Of a stretch of 64,000 nucleotides of DNA, positions 26,379 to 36,190 are shown in pieces (the stretch's first letter is position 1; the number at the start of each line of letters is the position of its first letter). The stretch is from NCBI GenBank assembly GCA_963798015.1, contig CAWCSA010000025.1, positions 182,382-246,381 of the forward strand. Direction: 5' to 3'. The position numbers and the translations under genes were made by a program. The notes under the pieces were generated by a model that was not told where the DNA came from, searched no databases, and was given only the letters and a program-made list of their open reading frames with translations. The stretch is from Roseiarcus sp963798015. GTDB lineage: Bacteria; Pseudomonadota; Alphaproteobacteria; Rhizobiales; Beijerinckiaceae.

Positions 26379-28856
26379 GTGAGCGATCTGCCAAAGCGGG
26401 CGCAAATTGTCATCGTTGGCGGAGGGATCGTCGGCTGCAGTGTCGCCTATCACCTGACACTACGCGGCTGCACGGACGTCCTGCTTCTCGAACGAAAGCA
26501 ACTCACTTGCGGAACGACGTGGCACGCCGCTGGTCTGGTTGGTCAGCTTCGCGCCACCCGCAATCTGACGAGGCTCGCACAATATACGACCGAGCTCTAC
26601 GAAACGCTCGAAAAGGAGACTGGCCAAGCGACCGGTTTCCGTCAGATCGGTTCGCTTGCCATTGCTACAAGCGACGGCCGCATGGAGGAATTGAAGCGAG
26701 GCGCCTCCATGGCGCGCTCGTTCGGTCTGCAAGTCGATGTCGTCAGCGCGGAACGGGCTCTTGCGCTCTGGCCGTTCCTCAACGCCGACGATCTCTTGGG
26801 CGCGGTGCATCTGCCCAGAGATGGCCAGACCAATCCGATCGACACAACACAGGCGCTCGCGAGAGGCGCGCGGAGCCGCGGAGCGCGGCTCATCGAAGAC
26901 GCCAAGGTAGACCAGATCATCGTCGAAAACGGCAAGGCCATCGGCGTTCGAGGCGCATTCGGCGACATCCAGGCCGACGTCATCGTGAACTGCGCTGGCA
27001 TGTGGGCGCGTGAGCTCGGCGCGAGAGCTGGGGCCGCAGTGCCTTTGCACGCGGCGGAACACTTCTACATCGTCACCGAACCGATCCCGGCGCTTACGCG
27101 CCACCTTCCCGTGTTGCGCGACGCGGACCGGTGCGCTTACTTCAAGGAGGACGCTGGCAAACTTCTTGTCGGATGGTTCGAGCCCGTCGCCAAGCCATGG
27201 GGAATGAACGGTATCCCCGAGAGCTTCTCGTTCGACCAGTTGCCAGAGGATCTCGAGCACATCGAACCTCTGCTCGAGGCTGCGATCCACCGTGTTCCGG
27301 CCCTTGGCAAGGCGGGGATACAGCTCTTCTTCAACGGTCCTGAAAGCTTCACGCCCGACGACCGCTACCTGCTTGGTGAGACGCCGGAAGTGCGCAACCT
27401 GTTTGTGGCGGCGGGATTTAACTCGATCGGCATACAGTCAGCGGGCGGCGCGGGGAAGGTTCTGTCGGATTGGATTGTCGACGGGCACCCGCCGATGGAT
27501 CTGTGGGACGTCGACATCCGCCGGATGATGCCGTTCCAGCGAAACCGGGCGTACCTCCGCGATCGCACGACGGAGACCCTGGGCCTGCTCTACGCCATGC
27601 ACTGGCCGTTTCGCCAGCCGGAATCGGCGCGCGGCGCACGCCGTTCCGCGCTGCATGATCGGCTCAAGGCGGCGGGCGCCTGCTTCGGCGAGGCCGCCGG
27701 CTGGGAACGCCCAAACTGGTACGCGCCCGCGGGAGAGACGCCGCAATACCGATACAGTTACGGGCGGCAGAACTGGTTTCCACTTTCCGCCGACGAACAT
27801 CGCGCGGTTCGCGAGACGGTCGGCCTGTTCGACCAATCGTCATTCGCCAAATTTGTCGTCGAAGGTCCGGACGCGGAGAAACTCCTCAATCGCATCTCAG
27901 CAAACGATGTCGCGGTCCCCGTCGGGAAGATCGTCTATACCCAGTGGCTCAACGAACGCGGCGGAATTGAAGCTGATTTGACCGTCACAAGAGAGGCAGA
28001 CGATCGCTATCTCGTCGTGACGGCTGCGACCTCGCAGACGCGCGATCTGGCCTGGCTAAAGCGCAGCATTCCGGAGGGTGCGCGAGTCGGCGTTCATGAT
28101 GTGACGTCCGCTCAGGCGGTTCTTGGCGTCATGGGGCCGCGGGCTCGCGATCTGTTGCAGCCGCTCACGGACGCCGACCTGTCGAACGAAGCTTTCCCGT
28201 TCGCCACGTCGCAGATCATCGATCTCGGCTACGCGCGCGCGAGAGCGAGCCGCATCACTTACGTAGGCGAACTGGGTTGGGAGCTTTATATCCCCAGTGA
28301 ATTCGCTCAAGGCGTCTTCGATGTGATCAGCGAAGCGGGGCGACCGGCCGGTCTCAAGCTCGCCGGCTATCATGCCATGAACTCGCTTCGCATTGAGAAG
28401 GGCTATCGCCATTGGGGCCACGACATTACGGACGAGGACACGCCGCTCGAAGCCGGCCTCAGTTTCGCAGTCGCGATGGATAAGCCCGGAGGCTTTATTG
28501 GGCGCGACGCGTTGCTCCGCCAGAAAGAGCGAGGGCTGGCTCGCCGGCTCGTCCAATTCGCGATGGAGGACGTCGAGCCGCTGCTTTATCACAATGAGCC
28601 GATCCTTCGCGAGGGCGAGATTGTCGGACGCATCACGTCGGGCATGTTCGGGCATACGATCGGTCGCGCGATCGGTCTCGGCTATGTTGAAAACGCCGGC
28701 GAGGCTGTGACGCCGGAATTCATCCAAGGCGGTCGGTTCGAGATCGAGGTGGCGGGCGCGAGGCTCCGCGCAAAAGCTTCGCTCAAGCCGCTATATGACC
28801 CCGAAAACCTCCGCGTGAAGGACGTCGAAGGGCGAACGCTAAAGCACGTCGCCTAG
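26379..28856 (+). CDS. Sarcosine/dimethylglycine dehydrogenase-type flavoprotein (FAD + GcvT domain)
   Basis: 825 residues from GTG 26379, chosen because GGAGGG lies 5 bases upstream and the protein then begins just before the FAD fold (AQIVIVGGGIVGCSVAYHL). A longer frame from 26289 overlaps the hydrolase gene. TTWHAAGL places His49 for covalent FAD. A C-terminal GcvT-like domain from about residue 430 should bind folate (MNSLRIEKGYRHWGHDI near its end). It oxidises an N-methyl amino acid and passes the C1 unit to tetrahydrofolate. It is related to, but clearly distinct from, the protein at 18821-21247. A DAO-type oxidase gene follows after 16 bases, likely in the same operon. Confidence 0.9.
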   Translation: MSDLPKRAQIVIVGGGIVGCSVAYHLTLRGCTDVLLLERKQLTCGTTWHAAGLVGQLRATRNLTRLAQYTTELYETLEKETGQATGFRQIGSLAIATSDGRMEELKRGASMARSFGLQVDVVSAERALALWPFLNADDLLGAVHLPRDGQTNPIDTTQALARGARSRGARLIEDAKVDQIIVENGKAIGVRGAFGDIQADVIVNCAGMWARELGARAGAAVPLHAAEHFYIVTEPIPALTRHLPVLRDADRCAYFKEDAGKLLVGWFEPVAKPWGMNGIPESFSFDQLPEDLEHIEPLLEAAIHRVPALGKAGIQLFFNGPESFTPDDRYLLGETPEVRNLFVAAGFNSIGIQSAGGAGKVLSDWIVDGHPPMDLWDVDIRRMMPFQRNRAYLRDRTTETLGLLYAMHWPFRQPESARGARRSALHDRLKAAGACFGEAAGWERPNWYAPAGETPQYRYSYGRQNWFPLSADEHRAVRETVGLFDQSSFAKFVVEGPDAEKLLNRISANDVAVPVGKIVYTQWLNERGGIEADLTVTREADDRYLVVTAATSQTRDLAWLKRSIPEGARVGVHDVTSAQAVLGVMGPRARDLLQPLTDADLSNEAFPFATSQIIDLGYARARASRITYVGELGWELYIPSEFAQGVFDVISEAGRPAGLKLAGYHAMNSLRIEKGYRHWGHDITDEDTPLEAGLSFAVAMDKPGGFIGRDALLRQKERGLARRLVQFAMEDVEPLLYHNEPILREGEIVGRITSGMFGHTIGRAIGLGYVENAGEAVTPEFIQGGRFEIEVAGARLRAKASLKPLYDPENLRVKDVEGRTLKHVA

Positions 28857-28872
28857 ACGCAATCGGACAATC

Positions 28873-30177
28873 ATGGCCGACGCTATCGAACCTGAAAGAA
28901 ACAGCCTTCCGCGCAGCCTCTATGCCGAGACTGCGCGGGACGCGGTCGCAACCCCCCCGCTTCGCGGCGACAAGCGCACGGGCGTCGTGGTGGTCGGCGG
29001 CGGCTTCACAGGATTGTCGACGGCCCTCCATCTCGCTCAGCGCGACGCCGATGTGACGGTTTTGGAAGCTCGAGAGCCTGGATGGGGCGCCTCGGGCCGC
29101 AATGGCGGCCAAGTGAATCCGGGGCTCAAGCATGAACCTGAGGAAATAGAGCGCCATTTCGGCCGCGATTTGGGGCGGCGGATGGCAGCGCTCTCGGGCG
29201 GCGCGCCTGACCGCGTATTCGCGCTTGTTCGAGAGCTACAGATCAGGTGTGAGGCGAACCAAAGCGGCACGATCCGCGCGGCCTTCTCGAACGGTTCGGC
29301 CAAGTTTCTTCGTCAGGCCACAACGGCCTGGAAGGACCGCGGAGCGCCGGTCGAATTGCTGGAGCGCGAGGCGATCGCGCATGCGACCGGCGCGGAGCGG
29401 TACCTTTGCGGGGCGCTGGATCGTCGAGGCGGCTCGCTCAATCCCCTTGGCTATGCTCGGGGGCTGGCCGACGCCGCCATTCGCGCTGGCGCCGCCATCC
29501 ATGGCGGGGCGAAGGCGACCGCCGTGGACCGGCGAGGCGCGTCATGGGCCGTTGTGACTCCGGAAGGGACCGTTACAGCAGACTGGTTGGTCCTCGCCAC
29601 AAACGGCTACACGAACGAGCTTTGGCCGGGCCTTCGGCAAACCCTTATCCCCGTCTACAGCGGGATCGTGGCGACCGAACCGCTTCCGTCGGACATCGCA
29701 AGGCGAATCTTGCCAATGGGAACCGTCCTCTACGAGCACGAGGACATCACAGTCTACTACCGACTTGACGTCTCCAACCGGCTTCTGATGGGCGGACGGA
29801 GCCGACTGCGGACGCTCGAAAGCCCCAACGATTTTCTGGACCTCATAGCCTACGCGAAGCGGCTTTGGCCCTTTATTGGCGATCCTCAGTGGACGCATGG
29901 CTGGAACGGCCAACTGGCGCTCACCTTGGATCACTATCCTCACCTTAATGAGCCGGCCGACAAGGTCATCGCTTGCCTTGGGTACAATGGCCGCGGCGTC
30001 GCGATGGCGACCGCAATGGGGGCTGAAATAGCCCGCCGCATCACCGGAACGCCGGCGGCGGACCTGGATATGCCGGTAAGGTCCGCGTTGGAGCCGATCC
30101 GGCTGCACCGGTTTTGGCCCATTGGTGTGAAGGCGAGGATCGCTTACGGTCGCTTTAAGATGGCGCTCGGGATGTGA
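28873..30177 (+). CDS. DAO-family FAD amine oxidase (PuuB/OrdL-like)
   Basis: 434 residues. An N-terminal extension precedes the FAD fold GVVVVGGGFTGLSTALHLA; EAREPGWGASGRNGGQVNPG is the hallmark of gamma-glutamylputrescine-oxidase-like and related amine oxidases. The C-terminal GYNGRGVAMATAMG closes the FAD site. It oxidises a primary or secondary amine to an aldehyde or keto product and ammonia or amine. It is the last gene of the plus-strand methylamine operon and meets the minus-strand peptidase gene with only 3 bases between. The substrate is unproven. Confidence 0.87.
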   Translation: MADAIEPERNSLPRSLYAETARDAVATPPLRGDKRTGVVVVGGGFTGLSTALHLAQRDADVTVLEAREPGWGASGRNGGQVNPGLKHEPEEIERHFGRDLGRRMAALSGGAPDRVFALVRELQIRCEANQSGTIRAAFSNGSAKFLRQATTAWKDRGAPVELLEREAIAHATGAERYLCGALDRRGGSLNPLGYARGLADAAIRAGAAIHGGAKATAVDRRGASWAVVTPEGTVTADWLVLATNGYTNELWPGLRQTLIPVYSGIVATEPLPSDIARRILPMGTVLYEHEDITVYYRLDVSNRLLMGGRSRLRTLESPNDFLDLIAYAKRLWPFIGDPQWTHGWNGQLALTLDHYPHLNEPADKVIACLGYNGRGVAMATAMGAEIARRITGTPAADLDMPVRSALEPIRLHRFWPIGVKARIAYGRFKMALGM

Positions 30178-30180
30178 AAA

Positions 30181-31806
30181 TCAGGCGCCCTGCGGCAGCC
30201 ACCATTCCGCGCCGCGCGGCGTGCTGACATATTCGGGCCAGCGGTAATGAATCGGCGCCTGGAAATCCTTCGGCAGGAGCGGCGCGAGCCACGTCTTGCC
30301 TCCGAGGCCCCCGCCTGTGCGCTCGCGAAATTCGGCCTGCGCCGCCGCGAGGGCCTGCGGATCGGTCATGAGATCGACCAGGCTGCCGGCGATGGCGCGA
30401 GCGGCGGCCTGCACCGTTGGGTCGATCGTCGCGGGGAAACCACCGAGCGCGTTCCACACCCAGGCTGGATATTGATAGCCCGGCTGCGGCGGCGCGAGCA
30501 TCGCGCGTCCGACATAGACGTGCGCCGTCGGACAGTGCCAAGTGTATTCCGTGTAGTCGTCCGACGTGTAGTTCTTCTGCCAGGGCGGCAGGATGGCGCG
30601 CAGGCGCGCCTCATCCTCTTCCGGCGTCGTCAGCGCCGTCATCGCAGGATGAATTGGGTCCCCCATCGGCTCAAGTCCCAGGTTCTTCTGGATCTCGCGG
30701 CCAAACCGCTTGGCCTCCTCGCCCCAGCTAGGCGTTCCGACAAGCGCGAGATTGCCGTAAGCGAGCGACGCCAGCGCATGGTTGGGGAGGCCCGGACGGG
30801 TCTTGGTCACCCATTCCTTGCGTACTATGCAATGCGTGATCCGCGCGACATTGTCGGCGTTGTTGTCGAGGATCGCGTAGACGCGCTCCTGCATTTCCAG
30901 GGTCGGGCAGCGGCTCGAATATTGGATCTGGCTGAAATTGGGAGCGAGATTGTCGGCCGTCGCCTGGCCGGCGGCGAGAATCGCTTCGTTGATGGTCCAG
31001 GTGCCGGTATGCGGCAGCATCGCCTCCTTGGTCATCTTGCTCGTCATGTACATGAGGCAGACAGCGTCGATCGCGCCGGGCGCCCGCGCCATCGTATGCG
31101 CCGAAGCGCCTTCGCCTGCGCCCATGCCGGACCATTGCTCGGGGTTCGGACACTCGAAGCTGTACATCCGGCTCCAATAGCTGCCGCAATGGGTGTCCCA
31201 GATGACCGTATTGGCATGCGCAGTGCTGAAGGCCGGGTGAAAGGCGATCGTCGCGTCGAGGTCGTCGTAATAGCCGTGGGCCGCGTGCACAGGCTTTGAG
31301 CCGCACACCTTCTCTGCTGGCTCGCCGAACAAGACGAGCTTGCCGGGCAGACCGTGCTTCTCCATTGCCGCCTTGGCCGCGAGCAGGCCGCCCAGCGCGC
31401 CGAGCCCCAGCGCCGAATGCGGGTCGGTATGGCCTGCGGCATATTTGTGAACGCCGTTGCGCGGCTTCTCAAAAGGCACGGGATCCTGACTGTTGCCGGG
31501 CACGGCGTCGTATTCCGCATAAGTGGCGACAACCGGCTCGCCTTTGCCGAACGTGGCGCGAAAGGCGGTCGGCATCGTCGCCGTGCCTTCTTCCACCTCG
31601 AAGCCCTGTTCGCGCAACAGCTTCACATACCAGGCCGCGGATCGATATTCCCGCCACGCTGGTTCGTGAAAATCCCAGACCTCCTTATGCCGTTCCGAGA
31701 GCCAGGCAGCGTGCGCCTTGAGCCAGTCCAAAGCCGTCTGTTTAGCCGGCGTCAGCGCGGCCGGACCCCAATCGCGGGTCACGGCCGAATGGTCGTTCGG
31801 CATCAA
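30181..31806 (-). CDS. M20-family amidohydrolase/peptidase (AbgB-like)
   Basis: 541 residues of the zinc-dependent M20 family, close in layout to aminobenzoyl-glutamate hydrolase subunit B. Visible features are AGHTDPHSALGLG (metal site), FGEPAEKVCGSKPVHAA, and HTMARAPGAIDAV in the dimerisation lid. It would cleave an N-acyl or peptide amide in the cytoplasm. It follows the binding protein of a polyamine-type transporter by 70 bases on the same strand, so it probably processes that transporter's cargo. Confidence 0.85.
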   Translation of the reverse strand: MMPNDHSAVTRDWGPAALTPAKQTALDWLKAHAAWLSERHKEVWDFHEPAWREYRSAAWYVKLLREQGFEVEEGTATMPTAFRATFGKGEPVVATYAEYDAVPGNSQDPVPFEKPRNGVHKYAAGHTDPHSALGLGALGGLLAAKAAMEKHGLPGKLVLFGEPAEKVCGSKPVHAAHGYYDDLDATIAFHPAFSTAHANTVIWDTHCGSYWSRMYSFECPNPEQWSGMGAGEGASAHTMARAPGAIDAVCLMYMTSKMTKEAMLPHTGTWTINEAILAAGQATADNLAPNFSQIQYSSRCPTLEMQERVYAILDNNADNVARITHCIVRKEWVTKTRPGLPNHALASLAYGNLALVGTPSWGEEAKRFGREIQKNLGLEPMGDPIHPAMTALTTPEEDEARLRAILPPWQKNYTSDDYTEYTWHCPTAHVYVGRAMLAPPQPGYQYPAWVWNALGGFPATIDPTVQAAARAIAGSLVDLMTDPQALAAAQAEFRERTGGGLGGKTWLAPLLPKDFQAPIHYRWPEYVSTPRGAEWWLPQGA

Positions 31807-31876
31807 GGGCTCCGAGAGATGTGGGATGGGACAGACGCCGGCCAGCGCTGCCGCCGCCGGCGTCTGTCGGATAAGG

Positions 31877-33064
31877 TCAGCCGACGATGAAGGCGTTCCA
31901 GCGCTTGTTGATGTCGTCGAGGTTGGCCATCCACCATTCGGTGTCGAAATTGATCAGCTTGCTCTTGATGTCGGGCGCGGTGGGCAGGATCTTGAGCCGC
32001 TCCGCCGAGAGATAGGCCGCCGACTTGTTGTTGACAAAGCCATAGGGGATTAATGAGGAGAGTCGAGCCTGCGGCGCGGCCATGGTGATGAAGGCGGTGA
32101 ACTTCTGGGCGTTCGCGGCGTTGGCGGCGCCTTTGATGACAGCCCAGCAATCGTTGCGCAGCAATTGATCCTGCCAGACGATCTCGACCGGCGCTTTGTT
32201 CGCCTGAATCGCCGCGATGCGGCCGTTCCAGGCGGTGGCCATCACCACCTCGTCGTCATTTAAGAGTTGCGCGGGGATGGCGCCGGCGTCCCACCATTTG
32301 CTCACATTGGGCTTGATCTTGGCGAGGCTCGCGAAGGCCTTGTCGAGATCGACCGGATAAACCTTATCTGGCGACACGCCCGTGGCCATGGTCGCGACCT
32401 CGAGGTCGGCGTTCGATCCGCTGGCGCCCGACTGAAGGGAGCGAGGGCCGGGGAAATTCGCCGTGTCCCAGAGATCCTTGTTGTCCTTGGGCGCCTTTCC
32501 TTTGAACGCGTCGGTGCGATAGGCGTAGATCTGGGCGTAGGGCAGCATATTGACGTAGAGTTTCTTGCGGAACACTGGATCGATATTGTCGACGTCGAAC
32601 AGGGCATAATCGATAGGCTCCCAATACTCGCCCTGTTTGGCGAGGTTGAGAACATCGGCGCCGTCGAGCTCGGTCACGTCATATTCGATGTTCTTGCTGT
32701 CGACCATCGCCTTGACCTTGGCCGGATCGGGGCCTTCCGCCTCGATGACCTTGATGCCCGACAATTCCTCGAAAGGCTTGAAATAGGCCTTGCGCTGCGC
32801 GTCCTGCAGGGCTCCGCCATAGGAGCATACGCGCACCGTGCCGCTGCCTTTGAGCTTGTCGGGAATCGAATCGATCTTGGGCAATTCGACATCGGCCGCC
32901 AGCGCCGCAGCCGGAAAGGCGAAGGGCTGCGTCAGCGCGGCCGCGGCCGCCATCGTCAGGCCGTAGCGGCCGGCGTTTACGATGAACTGGCGCCGCGAAT
33001 AGTCAGCCACATGCAGGGGCTGCCCCGCCATGGCTGCAAGGGCCTGTTTAATTTTCTCGTCCAT
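31877..33064 (-). CDS. Polyamine/opine-type ABC binding protein (PotD-like, Tat signal)
   Basis: About 395 residues. ATG 33064 is chosen because AAAGGGAG lies 8 bases before it; the longer frame to 33103 overlaps the permease region. The N-terminus carries a twin-arginine motif (YSRRQFIVNAGRYGL) about 30 residues in, then an Ala-rich hydrophobic core. The body resembles PotD/spermidine-putrescine or opine receptors (VRVCSYGGALQDAQRKAYFKPFE, YDVTELDG). It is encoded after the two permeases, with a divergent ATPase, which is a common PotABCD-like layout. The ligand cannot be set from sequence. Confidence 0.88.
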   Translation of the reverse strand: MDEKIKQALAAMAGQPLHVADYSRRQFIVNAGRYGLTMAAAAALTQPFAFPAAALAADVELPKIDSIPDKLKGSGTVRVCSYGGALQDAQRKAYFKPFEELSGIKVIEAEGPDPAKVKAMVDSKNIEYDVTELDGADVLNLAKQGEYWEPIDYALFDVDNIDPVFRKKLYVNMLPYAQIYAYRTDAFKGKAPKDNKDLWDTANFPGPRSLQSGASGSNADLEVATMATGVSPDKVYPVDLDKAFASLAKIKPNVSKWWDAGAIPAQLLNDDEVVMATAWNGRIAAIQANKAPVEIVWQDQLLRNDCWAVIKGAANAANAQKFTAFITMAAPQARLSSLIPYGFVNNKSAAYLSAERLKILPTAPDIKSKLINFDTEWWMANLDDINKRWNAFIVG

Positions 33065-33092
33065 TTCTATGCTCCCTTTCACGCTGTTGAAG

Positions 33093-33899
33093 CTATCGGC
33101 CAACTGGGGCGGTGCGAAGACGCTCGGACCGGCGGCGCATGAGTTCTGCGCCGACCATCAGGCTGGTCGTGATCGTGATCAGTAAAGTCGAGACCGAAGC
33201 CAGCGTCGGATCGATATCGAAGCGGATCTGCTCCCACATCCTCCGCGGCAGCGTGACCGCCGTCGTGCCGGACAAAAACAGGGCGACAAGCAACTCGTCG
33301 AACGAAGTGATGAAGGCGAAGACCGCGCCGGCGAAGATGCCCGGCCGGATCAGCGGCAGCGTGATTTGTCGGAACGTCGCCCAAGGGCTCGCGCCCAGAC
33401 TGAGCGCTGCATATTCGAGACGGCGGTCGACGCCGTAGAGCGTCGAGGAGACATTGATTACGACGAAGGGCACGGCAAGCGCCGTGTGCCCGAGGACGAG
33501 AGCCAGCGGGCGGCCCACGAGCCCATAACTCGCGTAGGCGAAATAGAGGCCGATCGCGACAATAATGCCCGGCGCAATTACCGGCGACAGGATGAGGGCG
33601 TTCACGAGCTTCTTGCCCGCGAACTTGCCGCGGACGAGGCCGATGGCCGCCGGCGTTCCCAGGAGTGTCGAGAGCGCCGTGACAGTAAGGCCGACCCAGA
33701 TGCTGAGCCACGCGGAATCGGTCCAGGCGGAGCGGGTGAAGAAGTTGGCGTACCATTGCAGGCTGAAACCGGGTGGCGGAAATGTCAGATACTTGCCCGA
33801 GGAAAAGGACAGCGGGATCACGATGAGAATCGGGAACAAGAGATAGGCGAAGATCAGGATGACCAGGCCAAGAAAGGCGATCCTCCAGACGGCGCCCAT
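33093..33899 (-). CDS. Polyamine-type ABC permease (PotC-like)
   Basis: 268 residues with six hydrophobic helices and the coupling loop LEYAALSLGASPWATFRQI near residue 180. Its ATG shares one base with the stop codon of the PotB-like gene (TGATG), so translation is coupled. It forms the channel with that protein. Confidence 0.9.
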   Translation of the reverse strand: MGAVWRIAFLGLVILIFAYLLFPILIVIPLSFSSGKYLTFPPPGFSLQWYANFFTRSAWTDSAWLSIWVGLTVTALSTLLGTPAAIGLVRGKFAGKKLVNALILSPVIAPGIIVAIGLYFAYASYGLVGRPLALVLGHTALAVPFVVINVSSTLYGVDRRLEYAALSLGASPWATFRQITLPLIRPGIFAGAVFAFITSFDELLVALFLSGTTAVTLPRRMWEQIRFDIDPTLASVSTLLITITTSLMVGAELMRRRSERLRTAPVGR

Positions 33900-34774
33900 C
33901 AGCGTTGACCCTGGAAGATTTTCTCGATCCCCATGATGCGGGTGAAGCCGGCGAAGATGACGAGCACCACAGCCAGAAGCACGACCGCCATGGCGGCTGC
34001 CTGGGGCCAGTCGAGAATGTTCACTTCATTGGCAATAAGGATCGAGATCATCAGGTCGCCGGAGCCGCCAACCAAAGTGGGCGTGATGTAGAAGCCGATG
34101 GCCAGCGTGAAGACAAGGATGCAGCCGGCCGAAATGCCGGGCAGGGATAACGGCAGCAGGACCTGCCGGAACACGGCGAGAGGCCGAGCGCCAAGGCCTT
34201 CGGCGGCGCGAACGAGCCGCCAGTCCAAGCTCTTCAATGTCGAGTAGATCGGCAGCACCATGAACGGCAAGAGAACATGGACCATCGCCACGCAGACCGC
34301 CAGGCGCGTGTTGAGAAGCCGCAGCGGCTGGTCGATCAGCCCCGTGCCGACTAGAAAATCATTGATGATGCCGCGCCTGCCGAGCAACACCATCCAGGCA
34401 TAGGTCCGCACCAGGATGCTGGTCCAGAACGGGATCAGGACGAGGATGATCAGAAGGTTCGCCGTCGATTGGCGGCAGCGGGCCAGGAACAGCGCGAGCG
34501 GATAGGCGAGCAGCAGGCAAGCGACCGTGACGATGAGGCTGATCGTTCCCGTGATCTGCATGACTCGCCAAAAGACGGGGTCGCGCAGGAGCTTGCTGAA
34601 GACCTCGAGCGTCCACCCTTTCTCGTACACGCTTCGCTGCAGCATGAGGAGAACGGGATAGGCGTAGAAGACAAGCAGATAGAGAACGAGCGGCGCGGCG
34701 AGAAGGGCGCCGGGCGACGGTCTTATCGCGGAGGCGCCCAGAGACAATCTGCGGTTAAGCATCGCCTTTGCCAT
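33899..34774 (-). CDS. Polyamine-type ABC permease (PotB-like)
   Basis: About 291 residues from ATG 34774. The frame extends to 34906, but that part is Arg/Ser/Pro-rich and not membrane-like, so a later start is likely (34774 or 34762). Six helices follow, with ALLAAPLVLYLLVFYAYPV as the first and the coupling loop RAAEGLGARPLAVFRQV near residue 195. It lies upstream of the PotC-like gene and diverges from the ATPase gene at 34945. Confidence 0.88.
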   Translation of the reverse strand: MAKAMLNRRLSLGASAIRPSPGALLAAPLVLYLLVFYAYPVLLMLQRSVYEKGWTLEVFSKLLRDPVFWRVMQITGTISLIVTVACLLLAYPLALFLARCRQSTANLLIILVLIPFWTSILVRTYAWMVLLGRRGIINDFLVGTGLIDQPLRLLNTRLAVCVAMVHVLLPFMVLPIYSTLKSLDWRLVRAAEGLGARPLAVFRQVLLPLSLPGISAGCILVFTLAIGFYITPTLVGGSGDLMISILIANEVNILDWPQAAAMAVVLLAVVLVIFAGFTRIMGIEKIFQGQR

Positions 34775-34944
34775 CCGATCCCGGCATGACGGTAGCGGCG
34801 GAAAGCCTATCGGCAATAGAGCGGTCGCGTCAAAGGTCTTTTGAGGGGTCGCGGGACCGCTGCCTCGACAATCGGATCGCAGCCTCATACTCATAATTCC
34901 AACCAACGGCTCAAAACCTCAGCCAAAGTCGGGTGTCGTCGCGG

Positions 34945-36069
34945 ATGATGGTCATGCCTTCTGATCAGGTTCAGTCCGGATCGTCGCGGCAGGCCGGCGC
35001 GCCGGTTGCGCTCCGCCATATCGTCAAGACCTTCGACCGATATCGCGCGATTGACGACCTCAGCCTCGACATCGAGCCGGGCGAGTTCATCACCTTCCTT
35101 GGGCCCTCCGGCTCCGGCAAGTCCACGACGCTCATGATGATCGCCGGCTTCGAGCAGCCGACGGCGGGCGACATCCTGATCGGCGGCTCGGTGGTGACGC
35201 ATGTGCCCGCCTATCGGCGCAACATTGGCATGGTGTTCCAGAACTACGCCTTGTTTCCGCATCTGACGGTCGCTGAGAACATCGCCTTCCCGCTCAAACA
35301 GCGCGGCATCGCCAAGCCTGAGATCCGCGAGCATGTCCAGCGTATGCTCGATCTCATCCAGCTCTCGGGCTACGAGGCGCGCTTTCCCCAGCAGCTCTCC
35401 GGCGGCCAGCAGCAGCGCGTCGCGATCGCGCGTGCGATCGTCTTCAATCCGCCCGTGCTGCTTATGGACGAGCCGCTGAGCGCGCTCGACAAGCAGCTGC
35501 GTGAGGACTTGCAACTGGAGATCAAGCGGCTGCATGCCCGTTTGGGCATCACCTTCATCTATGTGACGCATGACCAGAAGGAGGCGCTGGTGATGTCGGA
35601 CCGGGTGGCGGTGATGAACGAAGGCCGGATCGCGCAAATCGGTTCGCCCAAGGCGCTGTACGACACGCCGTCCAATCGCTTCGTCGCTTCCTTCGTCGGC
35701 GAAGCCAATCTTCTGGAGGCGACGATCGTGGGGAAGGAGACGGATGGACTGCTCGCTCTGAAGATCGGCGACGTTCTGCTGTGGGCGCCGGCGTCGAGTT
35801 TGACGGACGCGAACGACTGCCTGTGCATGGTCCGACCGGAGAAGATCACGGTGGGAGCCTCGCCCGTGGCCGATGGCAGACCCGTCAATTCCATGAGCGC
35901 GACGGTGCGGGAAACCGTCTTCATGGGCGAGATGATCCGCTACGTGGTCGAGATCCCCGCCGGCCCGCGCGTGACCGCCAAGCAGCAACATCGCGCCGAA
36001 ACGCCGATCCTGGCTCCCCATGATGTCGCGACCATCGAATGGGCGATCGCCGACACAAGGCTGGTGTGA
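34945..36069 (+). CDS. Polyamine-type ABC ATPase (PotA-like)
   Basis: About 374 residues. Walker A GPSGSGKST, FQNYALFPHLTV, signature LSGGQQQR, Walker B LLMDEPLSALD, THDQKEALVMSD, then a C-terminal TOBE domain. It is transcribed away from its permeases, so the 34775-34944 interval must carry both promoters. A GTG at 34933 and ATGs at 34945, 34948 and 34954 are all possible starts; none has a decisive ribosome site. Confidence 0.92.
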   Translation: MMVMPSDQVQSGSSRQAGAPVALRHIVKTFDRYRAIDDLSLDIEPGEFITFLGPSGSGKSTTLMMIAGFEQPTAGDILIGGSVVTHVPAYRRNIGMVFQNYALFPHLTVAENIAFPLKQRGIAKPEIREHVQRMLDLIQLSGYEARFPQQLSGGQQQRVAIARAIVFNPPVLLMDEPLSALDKQLREDLQLEIKRLHARLGITFIYVTHDQKEALVMSDRVAVMNEGRIAQIGSPKALYDTPSNRFVASFVGEANLLEATIVGKETDGLLALKIGDVLLWAPASSLTDANDCLCMVRPEKITVGASPVADGRPVNSMSATVRETVFMGEMIRYVVEIPAGPRVTAKQQHRAETPILAPHDVATIEWAIADTRLV

Positions 36070-36190
36070 GGGGTGAGCGGTCGCGCCTCCGCGGACGGAA
36101 TCCCAGAGTAATTTGCGCTCGGGTTGATCCGTCATGGCCATTGAAATCATTGGTGCGTGTAAACTTGTGTACGCGCCCGAAAAGCCTCCC

